The position numbers and the translations under genes are program-made. A DNA stretch of 64,000 nt. Source: Chromatiaceae bacterium (lineage in GTDB: Bacteria > Pseudomonadota > Gammaproteobacteria > Chromatiales > Chromatiaceae). The notes beneath the pieces were generated by a model, which was given only the letters and a program-made list of their open reading frames with translations, was not told the origin of the DNA and searched no databases. This document shows positions 16,926 to 25,550 of the stretch, one piece after another (position 1 is the stretch's first letter; every line of letters starts with the position of its first letter). The stretch covers positions 23,887 through 87,886 of the forward strand of contig JACDZG010000013.1 in the NCBI GenBank assembly GCA_013426805.1, read 5' to 3'.

Positions 16926-18068
16926 CTACCGCGCGAGGCGTGCCCGCAGGGCCGCCAGGTCCTGCTCCAGGCGCTGCCGTGCCTGGGCCTCGGCGTCGGC
17001 CCGCCGGGTCTGCTCGAGCGCCCGCTGCGCCTCGGCGTCGGCCCGGTGCTCGGCCTCGCGCTTGGCCTGCGTCTCGGCCTCGGCCCGGTCCATGGCCTCG
17101 CGTTTGGCCCGCGCCTCGGCGTCGGCCCGCCGCGCCTCGGCCTCGGCTCGGTCCATGGCCTCGCGTTTAGCCCGGGCCTCGGCGTCGGCCCGGTCCAATG
17201 CCTCGCGTTTAGCCTGAGCCTCGGCGTCGGCCCGCCGTGTCTGCGCGTCGGCCCGCCGCGCCTGCGCATCGGCCCGCCGCGTCTGCGCATCGGCCCGCCG
17301 CGTCTGCGCATCGGCCTGCCGCACCGCGGCCGCCGCGCGCTCCCGATCGGCGCGCCAACCGGGAAGGACGAAGCCGGCATAGATCGGATCATCACGCAAC
17401 GCTTCCAGACCCGGTCGGCGCGCCAGGTCGGTCGGGCGGAATTGCAGCCCCGGCAGCACCCGCGAGCAGATGACCCCGGCCTGTGGTGCGATGGGCGTAT
17501 AGAACCCGGTGGGGGTGCGGGTGTAGAACGCCTGGTGGGCGGGGTTCTGGTGCAGGATGTAATACTCGGGTACGCCCCCGGCGGCGTATTCGGCCTTCTT
17601 GGTGACGGTATCGCGCACGATGCCGCGGCGCTCCAGGTCGGACAGGGCCTCGATACAGAGGTCGAAAACTCCGTGGTAGGAGCAATCCAGGGGCAGCAGC
17701 GGCTGGGGATTATCGTTGCGCACCACGCCGAAATCAGGCTTGCGGATGACCGTGCCGCTCGGCAGCGGCAGCCGGAAACCCATCTCCAGGCCGACCAGCT
17801 GCGCACAGGGGTAGGTGCGCAGGAAGTGCTGCACCAGTGTACTGAACCAGGCATAGACCAGAAAGGTCTCGTAATCGGACACCGGTTTCTCCTCCAGGCG
17901 GCCGTTGTTCCACTCGTAATGGTGGTCCGACTCCAGGTAATACGTGGTCCAGTAGACCGCCTCCGAGACCAGGAGACCGTCCGCGGAGCCCGCCGCGGGC
18001 AGGCGTCGGGGCGGCGGGGCCGGGACCTGCGGTGCGGGTGCGAGTTCAGTGGCAGCGCTGGAGGACAT
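16926..18068 (-). CDS. Uma2-family (DUF820) nuclease-like protein with long C-terminal coiled coil
   Basis: A 380-aa protein. Residues about 40-230 match the Uma2/DUF820 pattern: YYLESDHHYEWNNGRLEEKP, the PDFGVV segment (restriction-fold acidic site), CIEALSDLERRG, KKAEYAAGGVPEYYILHQ. Uma2 proteins have a PD-(D/E)xK-like fold, but their biological role is poorly known. From about residue 237 the chain becomes an almost pure Arg/Ala/Glu/Asp helix built of repeats such as RADAEARAKREAMDRAEAE, a long charged coiled coil. The ATG at 18068 is chosen because homology-like sequence begins soon after; the frame stays open upstream but there is no ribosome site at either. No clear operon partner. Confidence 0.75.
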   Translation of the reverse strand: MSSSAATELAPAPQVPAPPPRRLPAAGSADGLLVSEAVYWTTYYLESDHHYEWNNGRLEEKPVSDYETFLVYAWFSTLVQHFLRTYPCAQLVGLEMGFRLPLPSGTVIRKPDFGVVRNDNPQPLLPLDCSYHGVFDLCIEALSDLERRGIVRDTVTKKAEYAAGGVPEYYILHQNPAHQAFYTRTPTGFYTPIAPQAGVICSRVLPGLQFRPTDLARRPGLEALRDDPIYAGFVLPGWRADRERAAAAVRQADAQTRRADAQTRRADAQARRADAQTRRADAEAQAKREALDRADAEARAKREAMDRAEAEARRADAEARAKREAMDRAEAETQAKREAEHRADAEAQRALEQTRRADAEAQARQRLEQDLAALRARLAR

Positions 18069-18310
18069 GGGCGGCAGGAGTCCGATCTTGGGATCGCAGG
18101 GGCCAAGCGTAGCGCGATAACGGCGCACGTGCATCTCGTATTGTATTGGCGGCCCGCGGTGTCTTCGGCCAGCGCGTAGCGCGTAGGATGCGGTGAGTAC
18201 TCGAACCGCATCACGGACCACGCGCGCATCGGCTGCGCGTATCATAACGAACTGTCGCCGTTTCGCGGCAGCGGTACCGATGGCATTCCCGTGTCTCTTG
18301 AGGAGGAGCG

Positions 18311-18706
18311 ATGAGCGAGCAACTTGAGCTGATTTCGTTGGCGGATCTGATCGAGCAGATCAAGACCGATCTCCTGACCAAGGGTGCCGGAAACAACCCG
18401 GCATTCTTTATCGACGGCGTGGAGATCGCGGCCCAAGTCGTCGCCCGGCGCGAACAAGCCGAGGGGGGCAAGGCCGGCCTCGGGATCAGTCTGGCGGTGC
18501 TCGGGCTGCGGGCCGACGCCGGGGTCGACACCAAGACCACGCTGGGCAGCCAATTGACTCAGACGGTCACGATCAAACTATCCCCCCTGCTGAGCAAAGA
18601 GCAATACCTCGCCCAACTCGGGGACGCTGAGCGGGAGCGGGTGACGCAGACGGCCGCCAAGGTGGTGGCCCGCGGGACCCGCGGTGGATCCGGCAACCCG
18701 GTTTGA
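18311..18706 (+). CDS. Trypco2 (trypsin-co-occurring domain 2) protein
   Basis: A 131-aa soluble protein. ISLADLIEQIKTDLL at the start, then VEIAAQVVARREQAEGGKAGLGI and QTVTIKLSP, fit the Trypco2 domain, defined by computational work on bacterial conflict and apoptosis-like systems where it accompanies trypsin-like proteases and effector domains. Its molecular function is unknown. GAGGAGG precedes the ATG. The next gene downstream (18751) is a broken chimera that may once have encoded the partner. A trypsin-fold protein lies 8 kb away (26495-27580), not in the same operon. Confidence 0.72.
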   Translation: MSEQLELISLADLIEQIKTDLLTKGAGNNPAFFIDGVEIAAQVVARREQAEGGKAGLGISLAVLGLRADAGVDTKTTLGSQLTQTVTIKLSPLLSKEQYLAQLGDAERERVTQTAAKVVARGTRGGSGNPV

Positions 18707-18750
18707 ACCGCCCGCGCAGGGCGCCGGGCGCAGCGTGCCGGGGGTGAGGG

Positions 18751-19427
18751 ATGGACGCATCTGAGCTTCAGATCGCGCCGGCACTGGAGCCTGAATCCTG
18801 GGCGCTGAGGTTACGCGCCAGCTCCGGCGTCATCGGCGAGGTCGAGCCTGATCCCATTGCGCTACCCTTCACGTCCACGGATCTCGAGCTGTTCGAGCGT
18901 GCCCTGGATCTGAACGGCGGCACCGCTATAAAGCGCACCTTCAGCTTGGATGAGATCGCGCGGCTCGCCGAACTCAAGCTCCTGCGGCACGCGCCGGCAC
19001 CACTCGCGGACTCGCGGACTCGCGGACGCCATTGTCGCTGCTGTTGCTCGATATCGATCACTTCAAGATGATCAACGATACCCATGACCATCTCGCCGGT
19101 GACCAGGTCTTGATCGAGCTGACCCGTCGTCTCGGCCACCAGTTGCGCGCGGTCGACGTCCTGGCCCGTTGGGGCGGCGAGGAATTCGTGATCCTGATGC
19201 CTCACTGTAGGGCGACCCAGGCACTGCACGCGGCGGAAAGGTTACGGGCCCTGGTTGCGGATCAATCCTTCCCCGAGGTCGGCGCGGTCACCACGAGCTT
19301 CGGTGTGGCCGAATACCAGGCTAACGAAAGCGATCACGCCTGGATCAAGCGGGCCGATGATGCACTCTACGCGGCCAAGTCCCGCGGCAGAAACCGCGTT
19401 TATCTCTCCACCCGGCAGATTGAATGA
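18751..19427 (+). pseudogene. Hybrid gene: unknown N-terminal domain out of frame with a truncated GGDEF domain
   Basis: Two overlapping frames. The first (18751-19071) codes a unique N-terminal domain (FTSTDLELFERALDLNGG, LDEIARLAELKLLRHAPAP) that resembles, in this reader's judgement, N-terminal regions of proteins following Trypco2 genes. The second, beginning near 19029, codes a diguanylate cyclase domain: PLSLLLLDIDHFKMIND, inhibitory-site RAVD five residues before the active-site GGEEF, and KRADDALYAAKSRGRN. The usual GGDEF start (DxLTxLxNRR, about 30 residues) is missing. The junction is the octamer CTCGCGGA repeated three times (19003-19026). Loss of one octamer would join both frames into ADSRTPLSLLLLDIDHF and give a single protein of 222 codons. 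Either a decayed fusion or a slippage-controlled gene. Confidence 0.6.
19003..19026. repeat. Three tandem copies of an 8-base unit at a frame junction
   Basis: CTCGCGGA x3. Each unit shifts the frame by two, so copy-number change switches whether the upstream and GGDEF frames are joined; two copies give a continuous frame. Confidence 0.85.
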
Positions 19428-19525
19428 CCGTCTCGGACAAGCCTCAAGGGGTCAATTCACGACATGGAAGTTACTTGGTCGAAGCATGATAGCGAGGCGC
19501 CGAGGCGCCTCGCGACTCGAACCGG

Positions 19526-19951
19526 TCAGAGTTTAATGACGACGACATTCACGCCGTCTTCTTGGCCCAGATCGAAGGTGTTGTGGCTGAGTTTGGCGAC
19601 CGCGCCGATCGTCTCGACAACAAAGGCGGGATCGGCACCCGCGTTGATGACAAGACCATTGCCCGCCCCGTCGTTGACCACCAGCGTCGCCGCGTCCGGC
19701 CTGGTCACCGAGATGCCCTCCGCGGGCGAAAGGATGGTGAGATCCGCGTTCAGAAAGCGCACCGACAGCGACGAGGCATCGCGATTGGCCTCGACGAACG
19801 CATCGGCCGCGTCGACCGCTCCCGCCTTGACCTTCTCAACCAGACCAAGGGCAGCCGCTTTCGCCTTGCCCGCGATCTCCCGCGCGTTTTCGCTGGTGGC
19901 AGCCTCTTTGACAGCCGCAACCGCTTTGTCGAGTTGTTCTTGCCAGCTCAT
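19526..19951 (-). CDS. Hypothetical 141-aa protein, helical N-terminus and beta-rich C-terminus
   Basis: Not recognised. Residues 1-60 form Ala/Lys/Glu-rich amphipathic helix (QLDKAVAAVKEAATSENA, EIAGKAKAAALGLVEKVKAG); residues 60-141 look beta-rich (LSVRFLNADLTILSPAEG, VNVVVIKL). No signal peptide or membrane helix. The start at 19951 has a GAGGA ribosome site at good distance, and codon use resembles neighbours, so it is probably a real gene. It is single, convergent with the hybrid gene at 18751-19427. Confidence 0.6.
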   Translation of the reverse strand: MSWQEQLDKAVAAVKEAATSENAREIAGKAKAAALGLVEKVKAGAVDAADAFVEANRDASSLSVRFLNADLTILSPAEGISVTRPDAATLVVNDGAGNGLVINAGADPAFVVETIGAVAKLSHNTFDLGQEDGVNVVVIKL

Positions 19952-20419
19952 CGTCGTTTCCTCTTGGTTGATTGTCTATCGAAATAGTGACTTGGCGAAC
20001 GATATCGGGAACCATTCAAGTCCGAGCGGCGCTCCGTCGCCGGGCGGCTCACTGCCCGGACCAGAAGCTCGCTTAGGCGCGAGTCGAGGCGGAGCGCTCT
20101 TGGTTAGTAAGTATAGAATGCATTTGATCCCTCTGTAGAGCAGATCGGACAGACCGGAGGCGAACCCGGAAAGCAGCGTCGGAAAACCAGACCGCAGCCC
20201 ATTCGAATTGAACGCGATCTGTTCGACATTGCGGAGGAGCACAAAGTTCTCCCGCGACAACCCGCCGCGGCGAGCGGCACCGGCGATGCGCCCGAGGGCG
20301 CGATCCGACTGGCGGGCGGCGCGGCGAATGCTCGCCGCCCGCTGTCGAGCGGGTCCGGATCGGTATACTGTACCCGCGACCTTGATCAAGCGCCCCTCAC
20401 CGCAGCCCCCCGAGGCCCT
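19952..20419. other. Intergenic region upstream of the CbbO/NorD-type gene; no convincing gene
   Basis: A minus-strand frame at 19976-20389 exists but has atypical composition and no motif. A TATACT hexamer at 20364-20369 could be the -10 element of the downstream gene, but no good -35 is visible. A GAGG ribosome site precedes the ATG at 20420. Confidence 0.35.
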
Positions 20420-22681
20420 ATGCCCATGCTCACCATCCCCGCGGCCGCGTCACTCCAGCCCTTGCGCCGACAACTGCGTTGCAGTTTTCCGCAGCTCGAC
20501 CAGGTGTTCCCGGACTGTATCGCCGAGGCTCAAGCGCTGCTGAGTCCGGCGGGGATCACCGATTATCTGGAGGGAGCTTCGCTGATCTGCCGCATCGGCC
20601 GCGGCTTCGAGCCGGTCCTGGTCTACCTGGAGGAGTTGCCGCAAGTCGCCGCCGATCTGGGCGAGCAGACCCTGGGGCTGGTCTCGCAGACGGTGTGGAA
20701 GATCTCGCGCAGTCCGAACGGCAAGGCGATTCTGCCCTTTCTTCAGAGTATTGCCGCGGTGTCGCGCCGGCTCGCCAGCGCCGAGTTGCTGGGTCGCTAC
20801 ACCGAGATGATCCTGAGTTTCATGGAGCGGACCACCGGCTCCATTCACGGCTTTCATACCACGATCCCGAGTCCGAGCCTGCCGGATCTGCTGGAGCGCA
20901 TCCCGTACCTGCTCAGTCAGCTCACCTGCCATGGGCTGAGTAATTGGGTCGAATACGGCCTGCGCCACTATGCCGATCACCCGGACCGTCAGCGCGACTA
21001 TTTCAGTCTGCAATCGACCGACAGCCGTGCGGTGCTCCAGCGCGAGCGTCACGGCACCCTGTTCGTCGACCATGAGCGCCAGCTCGACCTCTATCTGCGG
21101 TCTTTGTGGTGCGAGCACCGGCCGTTCGTTCCCTATTCGGACGCCTTCGACACGCTGCGCAAGCCCATGCCCTATGTCGACGCCTTGGGGGTGCGGGTTC
21201 CGGATGTCTACGACGACCGTGCCGGAGTGGCCGGGATCGACCGCTACCGCGCCTTGCTGGCCCACGTCGCCGCGCATCTGCGCTGGAGCGGCTCGCTGAT
21301 CGCCGACAACCTGAGCCCCTTCCAGCGGGTGGCCGTCGAGACCTTCGAGGACTGCCGGGTCGACTGCCTGGCGATCCGCGAATACCCTGGGCTGCGGCGG
21401 CTGTTCCTGGCCCTGCACCCGCGGCCGGAAGAAGACGCCTGCGACCCCGAGCAGGAGTCCTGCATCCGCCATCGTCTGGCCATGTTCTCGCGCGCCGCGC
21501 TCGACCCGGATCACGGCTACCGCAATCCGGATTTGGTCGACTTCGTCGCCCGTTTCCACGCCGAGTTGGCCGCCGGCGCGTCCAGCACCCAGGCCATCGC
21601 CGAGCTGGCGATCACCTATATCGCCCGTACCCGCCGTCAGCAGGATCTCTCACCCAAGGTCTATTTCACCGACACCGAAGTCGATTACCGCGACGATAAC
21701 CGCCATCTGTGGCGCTATATCGAGCAGGGCGATGAAGAAGAGTCATTCGAAGAGCGCAAGCCGCCCAAGGCCGAGGAGGCGCAGACCCTGCCGCCCCGCC
21801 ATTACCCGGAGTGGGACTACCAGAGCAAGACCTACCGTCCCGACTGGGTGAGTCTCTACGAGGCACTGCATCCCGCGGGCGACCCGGCCAGGATCGACGC
21901 GCTGCTCGACAAGCACCGGATGCTGGCCAAGCGTCTCAAGCAGATTCTCGACCTGCTCAAGCCGCAGCAATATGTGCGCCTGCGGTATCAGGAGGAGGGC
22001 AGCGAGCTGGATCTGGATGTGGCCATTCGCTCGCTCATCGACTACCGCGGCGGTGCCACCCCGGACCCGCGCATCAATATGAGCCACCGGCATGACGGGC
22101 GCGATATCGCCGTGATGCTCCTGCTGGATCTCTCCCAGTCGCTCAATCAGATTCCGGACGGCTGCACCCAGAGCATTCTGGAATTGAGCCAGGAGGCGGT
22201 CGCACTGCTCGGCTGGGCCATCGATCACCTGGGTGACGAGTTCGCCATCGCCGGCTTCTCCTCCAACACCCGGCATGAGGTTCGCTACCAGCACATCAAG
22301 GGCTATCGCGAACACTGGGACGACCAGGTCAAGGCGCGTCTCGCCGCCATGGAGGCCGGCTACTCCACCCGCATGGGCGCCGCCTTGCGTCACGCCGCCC
22401 ATTACCTGGAGGCCCGCCAGGCGGAGAAAAAGCTGATGCTCATCCTCACCGACGGTCAGCCCCATGACATCGACGTGCAGGACGAACGCCTGCTCATCGA
22501 AGACACGCACAAGGCCGTGCAGGAACTCGATCAACAGGGCATCTATACCTACTGCATCAGTCTCGACGCCCATGCCGACGACTATGTCCGCGACTGTTTC
22601 GGCAATCGCTTCACCGTCATCGACCGGGTGGAGCGGCTGCCGGAGAAACTGCCGCGGTTGTTTATGGCGTTGACCAAGTGA
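20420..22681 (+). CDS. CbbO/NorD-family von Willebrand factor A protein
   Basis: A 753-aa cytoplasmic protein. The N-terminal two thirds are helical with the family pattern SNWVEYGLRHYADHPDRQRDYF. The C-terminal part (from about residue 560) is a vWA domain with MIDAS motif DLSQS in MLLLDLSQSLNQ and the ILTDGQPHDID strand. CbbO works with the AAA+ ATPase CbbQ to remodel and activate RubisCO; the closely related NorD serves with NorQ in nitric oxide reductase maturation. Sequence alone does not separate the two, and neither a cbbQ/norQ nor cbb/nor genes lie in the window, so the partner must be elsewhere. The MoxR gene at 28679 appears to belong to a different pair. ATG at 20420 or 20426. Confidence 0.75.
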   Translation: MPMLTIPAAASLQPLRRQLRCSFPQLDQVFPDCIAEAQALLSPAGITDYLEGASLICRIGRGFEPVLVYLEELPQVAADLGEQTLGLVSQTVWKISRSPNGKAILPFLQSIAAVSRRLASAELLGRYTEMILSFMERTTGSIHGFHTTIPSPSLPDLLERIPYLLSQLTCHGLSNWVEYGLRHYADHPDRQRDYFSLQSTDSRAVLQRERHGTLFVDHERQLDLYLRSLWCEHRPFVPYSDAFDTLRKPMPYVDALGVRVPDVYDDRAGVAGIDRYRALLAHVAAHLRWSGSLIADNLSPFQRVAVETFEDCRVDCLAIREYPGLRRLFLALHPRPEEDACDPEQESCIRHRLAMFSRAALDPDHGYRNPDLVDFVARFHAELAAGASSTQAIAELAITYIARTRRQQDLSPKVYFTDTEVDYRDDNRHLWRYIEQGDEEESFEERKPPKAEEAQTLPPRHYPEWDYQSKTYRPDWVSLYEALHPAGDPARIDALLDKHRMLAKRLKQILDLLKPQQYVRLRYQEEGSELDLDVAIRSLIDYRGGATPDPRINMSHRHDGRDIAVMLLLDLSQSLNQIPDGCTQSILELSQEAVALLGWAIDHLGDEFAIAGFSSNTRHEVRYQHIKGYREHWDDQVKARLAAMEAGYSTRMGAALRHAAHYLEARQAEKKLMLILTDGQPHDIDVQDERLLIEDTHKAVQELDQQGIYTYCISLDAHADDYVRDCFGNRFTVIDRVERLPEKLPRLFMALTK

Positions 22682-22759
22682 GTCGGGTGGGGATTTCGGC
22701 GGGCGCGGATGATAGTGAACGGTTCCTTACCCCGATCAGGCAACACTGGAGCATCATCG

Positions 22760-23875
22760 ATGATCGAGCGCCTCTACATTCATAACTTCCGGTGTTTCGA
22801 GAATTTCACGTTCGAACCGAAAGGACTGTCAACCGTGCTCTTACTCGGGGCCAACGGTGTTGGTAAATCGACAGTCCGTCTCGTCTTGACGATGTTGCAG
22901 CACATCGGCCGCGGAACTAACCGTGCCCGTGACCTGGTGGCTGTCACGGATTTTGCCCAAGGGCGGACAGGGGAGCCCATGCGCATCGAGATAGAGGCGA
23001 CGATCGCCGGTCGCAGTTACCACTACAGCCTCGCGTGGGAGTTTCCGCCAGGCTTCAAGGAGCTGAGGATATTTGAGGAAAGACTCACCGCGGAAGGCAG
23101 CCCGATCTATTCCCGGTCCCAGGCCCAGGTCACCGTGCATGCTGCTCCAGCACGAGGGGAGGCCAGGTTTCGCGTCGACTGGCACCTCGTGGCGCTGCCG
23201 GTCATCCAAGTTCAGGGTGATCCCGACGACTTGGCCATCTTCAAGCGCTGGCTGGCGCAAATGATCATCCTGACACCACTCCCCGCGCTGATGACCGGAG
23301 ATTCGGTGGACGCTGTCTTGGAGCCGGAGCCCGACGGAAGCAACTTTGGCGAGTGGTTTTCCGGCGTACTCGGCAGTTATCCAGCGGCCTACTCGCGCAT
23401 CGACTGCTATTTGCGCGACGCGCCCATGACGGACTTTGGCGACATCCGCCAGATCCTGGTAGGACCCAAGAGCAAGCAAATGTTGGTATCGTTCCAGAAG
23501 AATGGCACGACCCTTCAGGTGCCGTTTTACAACCTGTCCGACGGCGAGAAATGCCTGTTGCTCGGTGCCCTGGTCCTGGCCGCCAACCAGGTCTCTGGCC
23601 CCCTCTTCTGTTTCTGGGATGAACCTGATAACTATCTGTCCCTCTCCGAAGTCGGACGCTTCGTCATGGAACTGCGTCGCGCATTCGGTCCAGGAGCGCA
23701 GCTCATCGCCACCTCGCACAATCCCGAGGCGATTCGTCGGTTCGCGGACGAGAATACCTTCGTTCTTTACCGGAAAAGCCATCTCGAACCGACCCAGGTC
23801 CGAGTGGTATCCGATCTGGGCATTCAAGGCGATCTTGTCGAGGCGCTGACCCGCGGAGACGTTGCGCCCTCATGA
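22760..23875 (+). CDS. AAA ATPase (ABC/OLD-type) of a two-gene putative defence pair
   Basis: A 371-aa ABC-type ATPase: Walker A GANGVGKST near residue 30, signature-like NLSDGEKCLLLGALVLA, Walker B CFWDEPDNYL and H-loop ATSHNPEAIRRF. The RLYIHNFRCFENF opening is typical of RecF/OLD-like AAA proteins. There is no coiled-coil or zinc hook, so it is not an SbcC. It overlaps by four bases the next gene, a small TOPRIM-like protein. ATPase plus TOPRIM partners are recurrent in antiphage systems (for example two-gene OLD/Gabija-like and PARIS-type systems), but this short pair was not matched to a named one. ATG at 22760 is chosen (GGAG eight bases upstream). Located beside a restriction-modification pair. 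Confidence 0.75.
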   Translation: MIERLYIHNFRCFENFTFEPKGLSTVLLLGANGVGKSTVRLVLTMLQHIGRGTNRARDLVAVTDFAQGRTGEPMRIEIEATIAGRSYHYSLAWEFPPGFKELRIFEERLTAEGSPIYSRSQAQVTVHAAPARGEARFRVDWHLVALPVIQVQGDPDDLAIFKRWLAQMIILTPLPALMTGDSVDAVLEPEPDGSNFGEWFSGVLGSYPAAYSRIDCYLRDAPMTDFGDIRQILVGPKSKQMLVSFQKNGTTLQVPFYNLSDGEKCLLLGALVLAANQVSGPLFCFWDEPDNYLSLSEVGRFVMELRRAFGPGAQLIATSHNPEAIRRFADENTFVLYRKSHLEPTQVRVVSDLGIQGDLVEALTRGDVAPS

Positions 23876-24369
23876 ATCAGTATCGACCGCATCTCCTGGT
23901 GCTGCCCGAGGACGATGCCAACCGCCAGTTGGCAAACGGATTCCTGCTCCACCCCGCGGTTGATTCTGGCCGCATCCAGGTGTTGGCACCGGCCGAAGGA
24001 TGGGGAAAAGTCCTTGAGGCCTTTGACCGCGACCAGCTTGCTTACTTGCGTCGCTTTCCAGAAAGATACCTGTTGCTGGTGATCGACTTCGATGGCGATG
24101 CAGACCGTATGGGAGACGTCAAGGCACGAATACCAGAGGATGTGCGCGGACGGGTCTTTATACTCGGTGCCCGCCAGGAACCTGAAACTGTTAAGCGCGC
24201 CCTGTCGCGCATCGGTTCGTTGGAGAAGATCGGTACCGCGCTGGCCGGGAATTGCCAGGGTGACGAACCCGCGGTTTGGACCCATCCGGAGCTCGCTTGC
24301 AACACTGACGAGTTGGAGCGGATGAAACCGATCGTCGAGCCCTGGTTATTTCGGTCCATAACGATCTGA
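23872..24369 (+). CDS. Small TOPRIM-like protein, partner of the AAA ATPase
   Basis: A 165-aa protein. LLVLPEDDANRQLANGF near the N-terminus resembles the acidic start of a TOPRIM fold, and LLLVIDFDGDADR (about residues 64-76) provides a DxD pair. VFILGARQEPETVKRAL follows. These features suggest a metal-binding nuclease or toprim-type catalytic subunit. Its ATG overlaps the ATPase stop (ATGA), so the two are translationally coupled and probably act together. Homology to DUF4276/DUF4435-type families is possible but could not be tested. No membrane segment. The reading is an inference from motif shape and context. Confidence 0.55.
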   Translation: MNQYRPHLLVLPEDDANRQLANGFLLHPAVDSGRIQVLAPAEGWGKVLEAFDRDQLAYLRRFPERYLLLVIDFDGDADRMGDVKARIPEDVRGRVFILGARQEPETVKRALSRIGSLEKIGTALAGNCQGDEPAVWTHPELACNTDELERMKPIVEPWLFRSITI

Positions 24370-24482
24370 TGTCCGACCTGACGACGCTGCTTGACCAAGT
24401 CGAGCTCTCGACCTAACCTGCCTGTCTGAGGACGGTTGACTGCACTGCCACATGTTCCAGCGCCATTTCTGGCCGTAAATCC

Positions 24483-25550
24483 ATGAGCCAGCTTGCAAAC
24501 AAAACCGCCACCAACTGTCGTGAAATTCACCGCTCCGGCGGCGAGGCAACGCTAGCCTTTGCCGATGCATTGCAAGTTTATGCGAGTTGGCCGTTGCCCA
24601 CCGTCATCGTTGCTGATGGTCCCTATGGTCTGGGCAAATTCCCGGGTGATCCACCGACAACGGATTCCCTTGCGGATTGGTATGAGCCCCATGTGGCGGC
24701 TTGGACCGAGCACGCCTTGCCGGAAACCACGCTCTGGTTCTGGTGTACCGAGCTCGGCTGGGCGGAGGTCCATCCGGTGCTGAAGCGCTATGGCTGGCGC
24801 TACCGGGCTGCTCACATTTGGGACAAGGGCGTCGCCCATGTCGCGGGGAACTGCAATGGAGATACCATCCGGAGCTTTCCGGTCGTTACGGAGATCTGTG
24901 TTCAATATGTCCGGGAGGTCTGTCTTCCAGATGCCGCTGGTCATTCGCTGCCCCTCAAGGTTTGGCTGCGCCGCGAATGGCAGCGTAGCGGTCTCCCGCT
25001 CAACAGCACCAATGAGGCATGCGGGGTGCGTAACGCGGCGACCAGAAAGTATTTTACCCAGTGTCATTTATGGTATTTCCCGCCGCCGGATAAGATGTTG
25101 CAGCTTGCGGACTATGCGAGCCGGCACGGCAGATCGACCAGCAGACCTTACTTTTCGCTTGACGGTGAGAGCCCGCTGACTGCGGTCGCTTGGTCACGAT
25201 TGAGAGCGAAATGGAACCACACGCACGGCATCACGAATGTTTGGGCCGAGCCCGCGGTCCGTGGTAGCGAGCGGCTAAAGGTGGATAAAGGGCTCAAGGG
25301 TCTGCACGCCAACCAGAAGCCGCTGAAACTCCTGGATCGCATCATCCATGCCTCCAGCGACCCGGGCGATGTGATCTGGGAGCCCTTCGCGGGGCTTGCC
25401 GGTGCGCTCGTCGTCGCGTTGCGCCAGGCCCGCCGCGGCTTTGGTGCGGAGATCAACCCCCAGTTTTTTCGCAACGCCTGCGAGCGCCTGTGTTCGGAGT
25501 CTCAAGGAGACCTGTTGGATGTCATCTACTATCCCGAGCAAGCCGGTTGA
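24483..25550 (+). CDS. Type II DNA methyltransferase (N4-cytosine or N6-adenine)
   Basis: A 355-aa amino-methyltransferase. Catalytic motif IV appears as DGPYG in VIVADGPYGLGKF near residue 45, and the AdoMet-binding motif I as EPFAGLAGALVVALRQARRG near residue 300; LHANQKPLKLLDRII precedes it. The order (catalytic motif before AdoMet motif) marks the beta class. DGPYG is a non-standard form of DPPY/SPPY. It overlaps the start of a restriction endonuclease gene, forming a type II R-M pair. The endonuclease carries a frameshift, so this enzyme may now act alone. The target sequence is unknown. Weak ribosome site at the ATG. Confidence 0.8.
   Translation: MSQLANKTATNCREIHRSGGEATLAFADALQVYASWPLPTVIVADGPYGLGKFPGDPPTTDSLADWYEPHVAAWTEHALPETTLWFWCTELGWAEVHPVLKRYGWRYRAAHIWDKGVAHVAGNCNGDTIRSFPVVTEICVQYVREVCLPDAAGHSLPLKVWLRREWQRSGLPLNSTNEACGVRNAATRKYFTQCHLWYFPPPDKMLQLADYASRHGRSTSRPYFSLDGESPLTAVAWSRLRAKWNHTHGITNVWAEPAVRGSERLKVDKGLKGLHANQKPLKLLDRIIHASSDPGDVIWEPFAGLAGALVVALRQARRGFGAEINPQFFRNACERLCSESQGDLLDVIYYPEQAG

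Noticed and set aside
16689..18179. 496-aa plus-strand and 509-aa minus-strand frames over the Uma2 gene
   Set aside because: Created by the repetitive coiled-coil DNA in other frames; only the Uma2 frame shows a protein family.
19976..20389. 137-aa minus-strand frame before the CbbO/NorD-type gene
   Set aside because: Low-complexity Arg/Ala start, no ribosome site and no motif; overlaps the expected promoter region.
24369..24416. 15-codon frame (MSDLTTLLDQVELST) overlapping the stop of the TOPRIM-like gene as TGATG
   Set aside because: Too short to call; may be the remains of a third gene of the pair, but no downstream continuation is seen.
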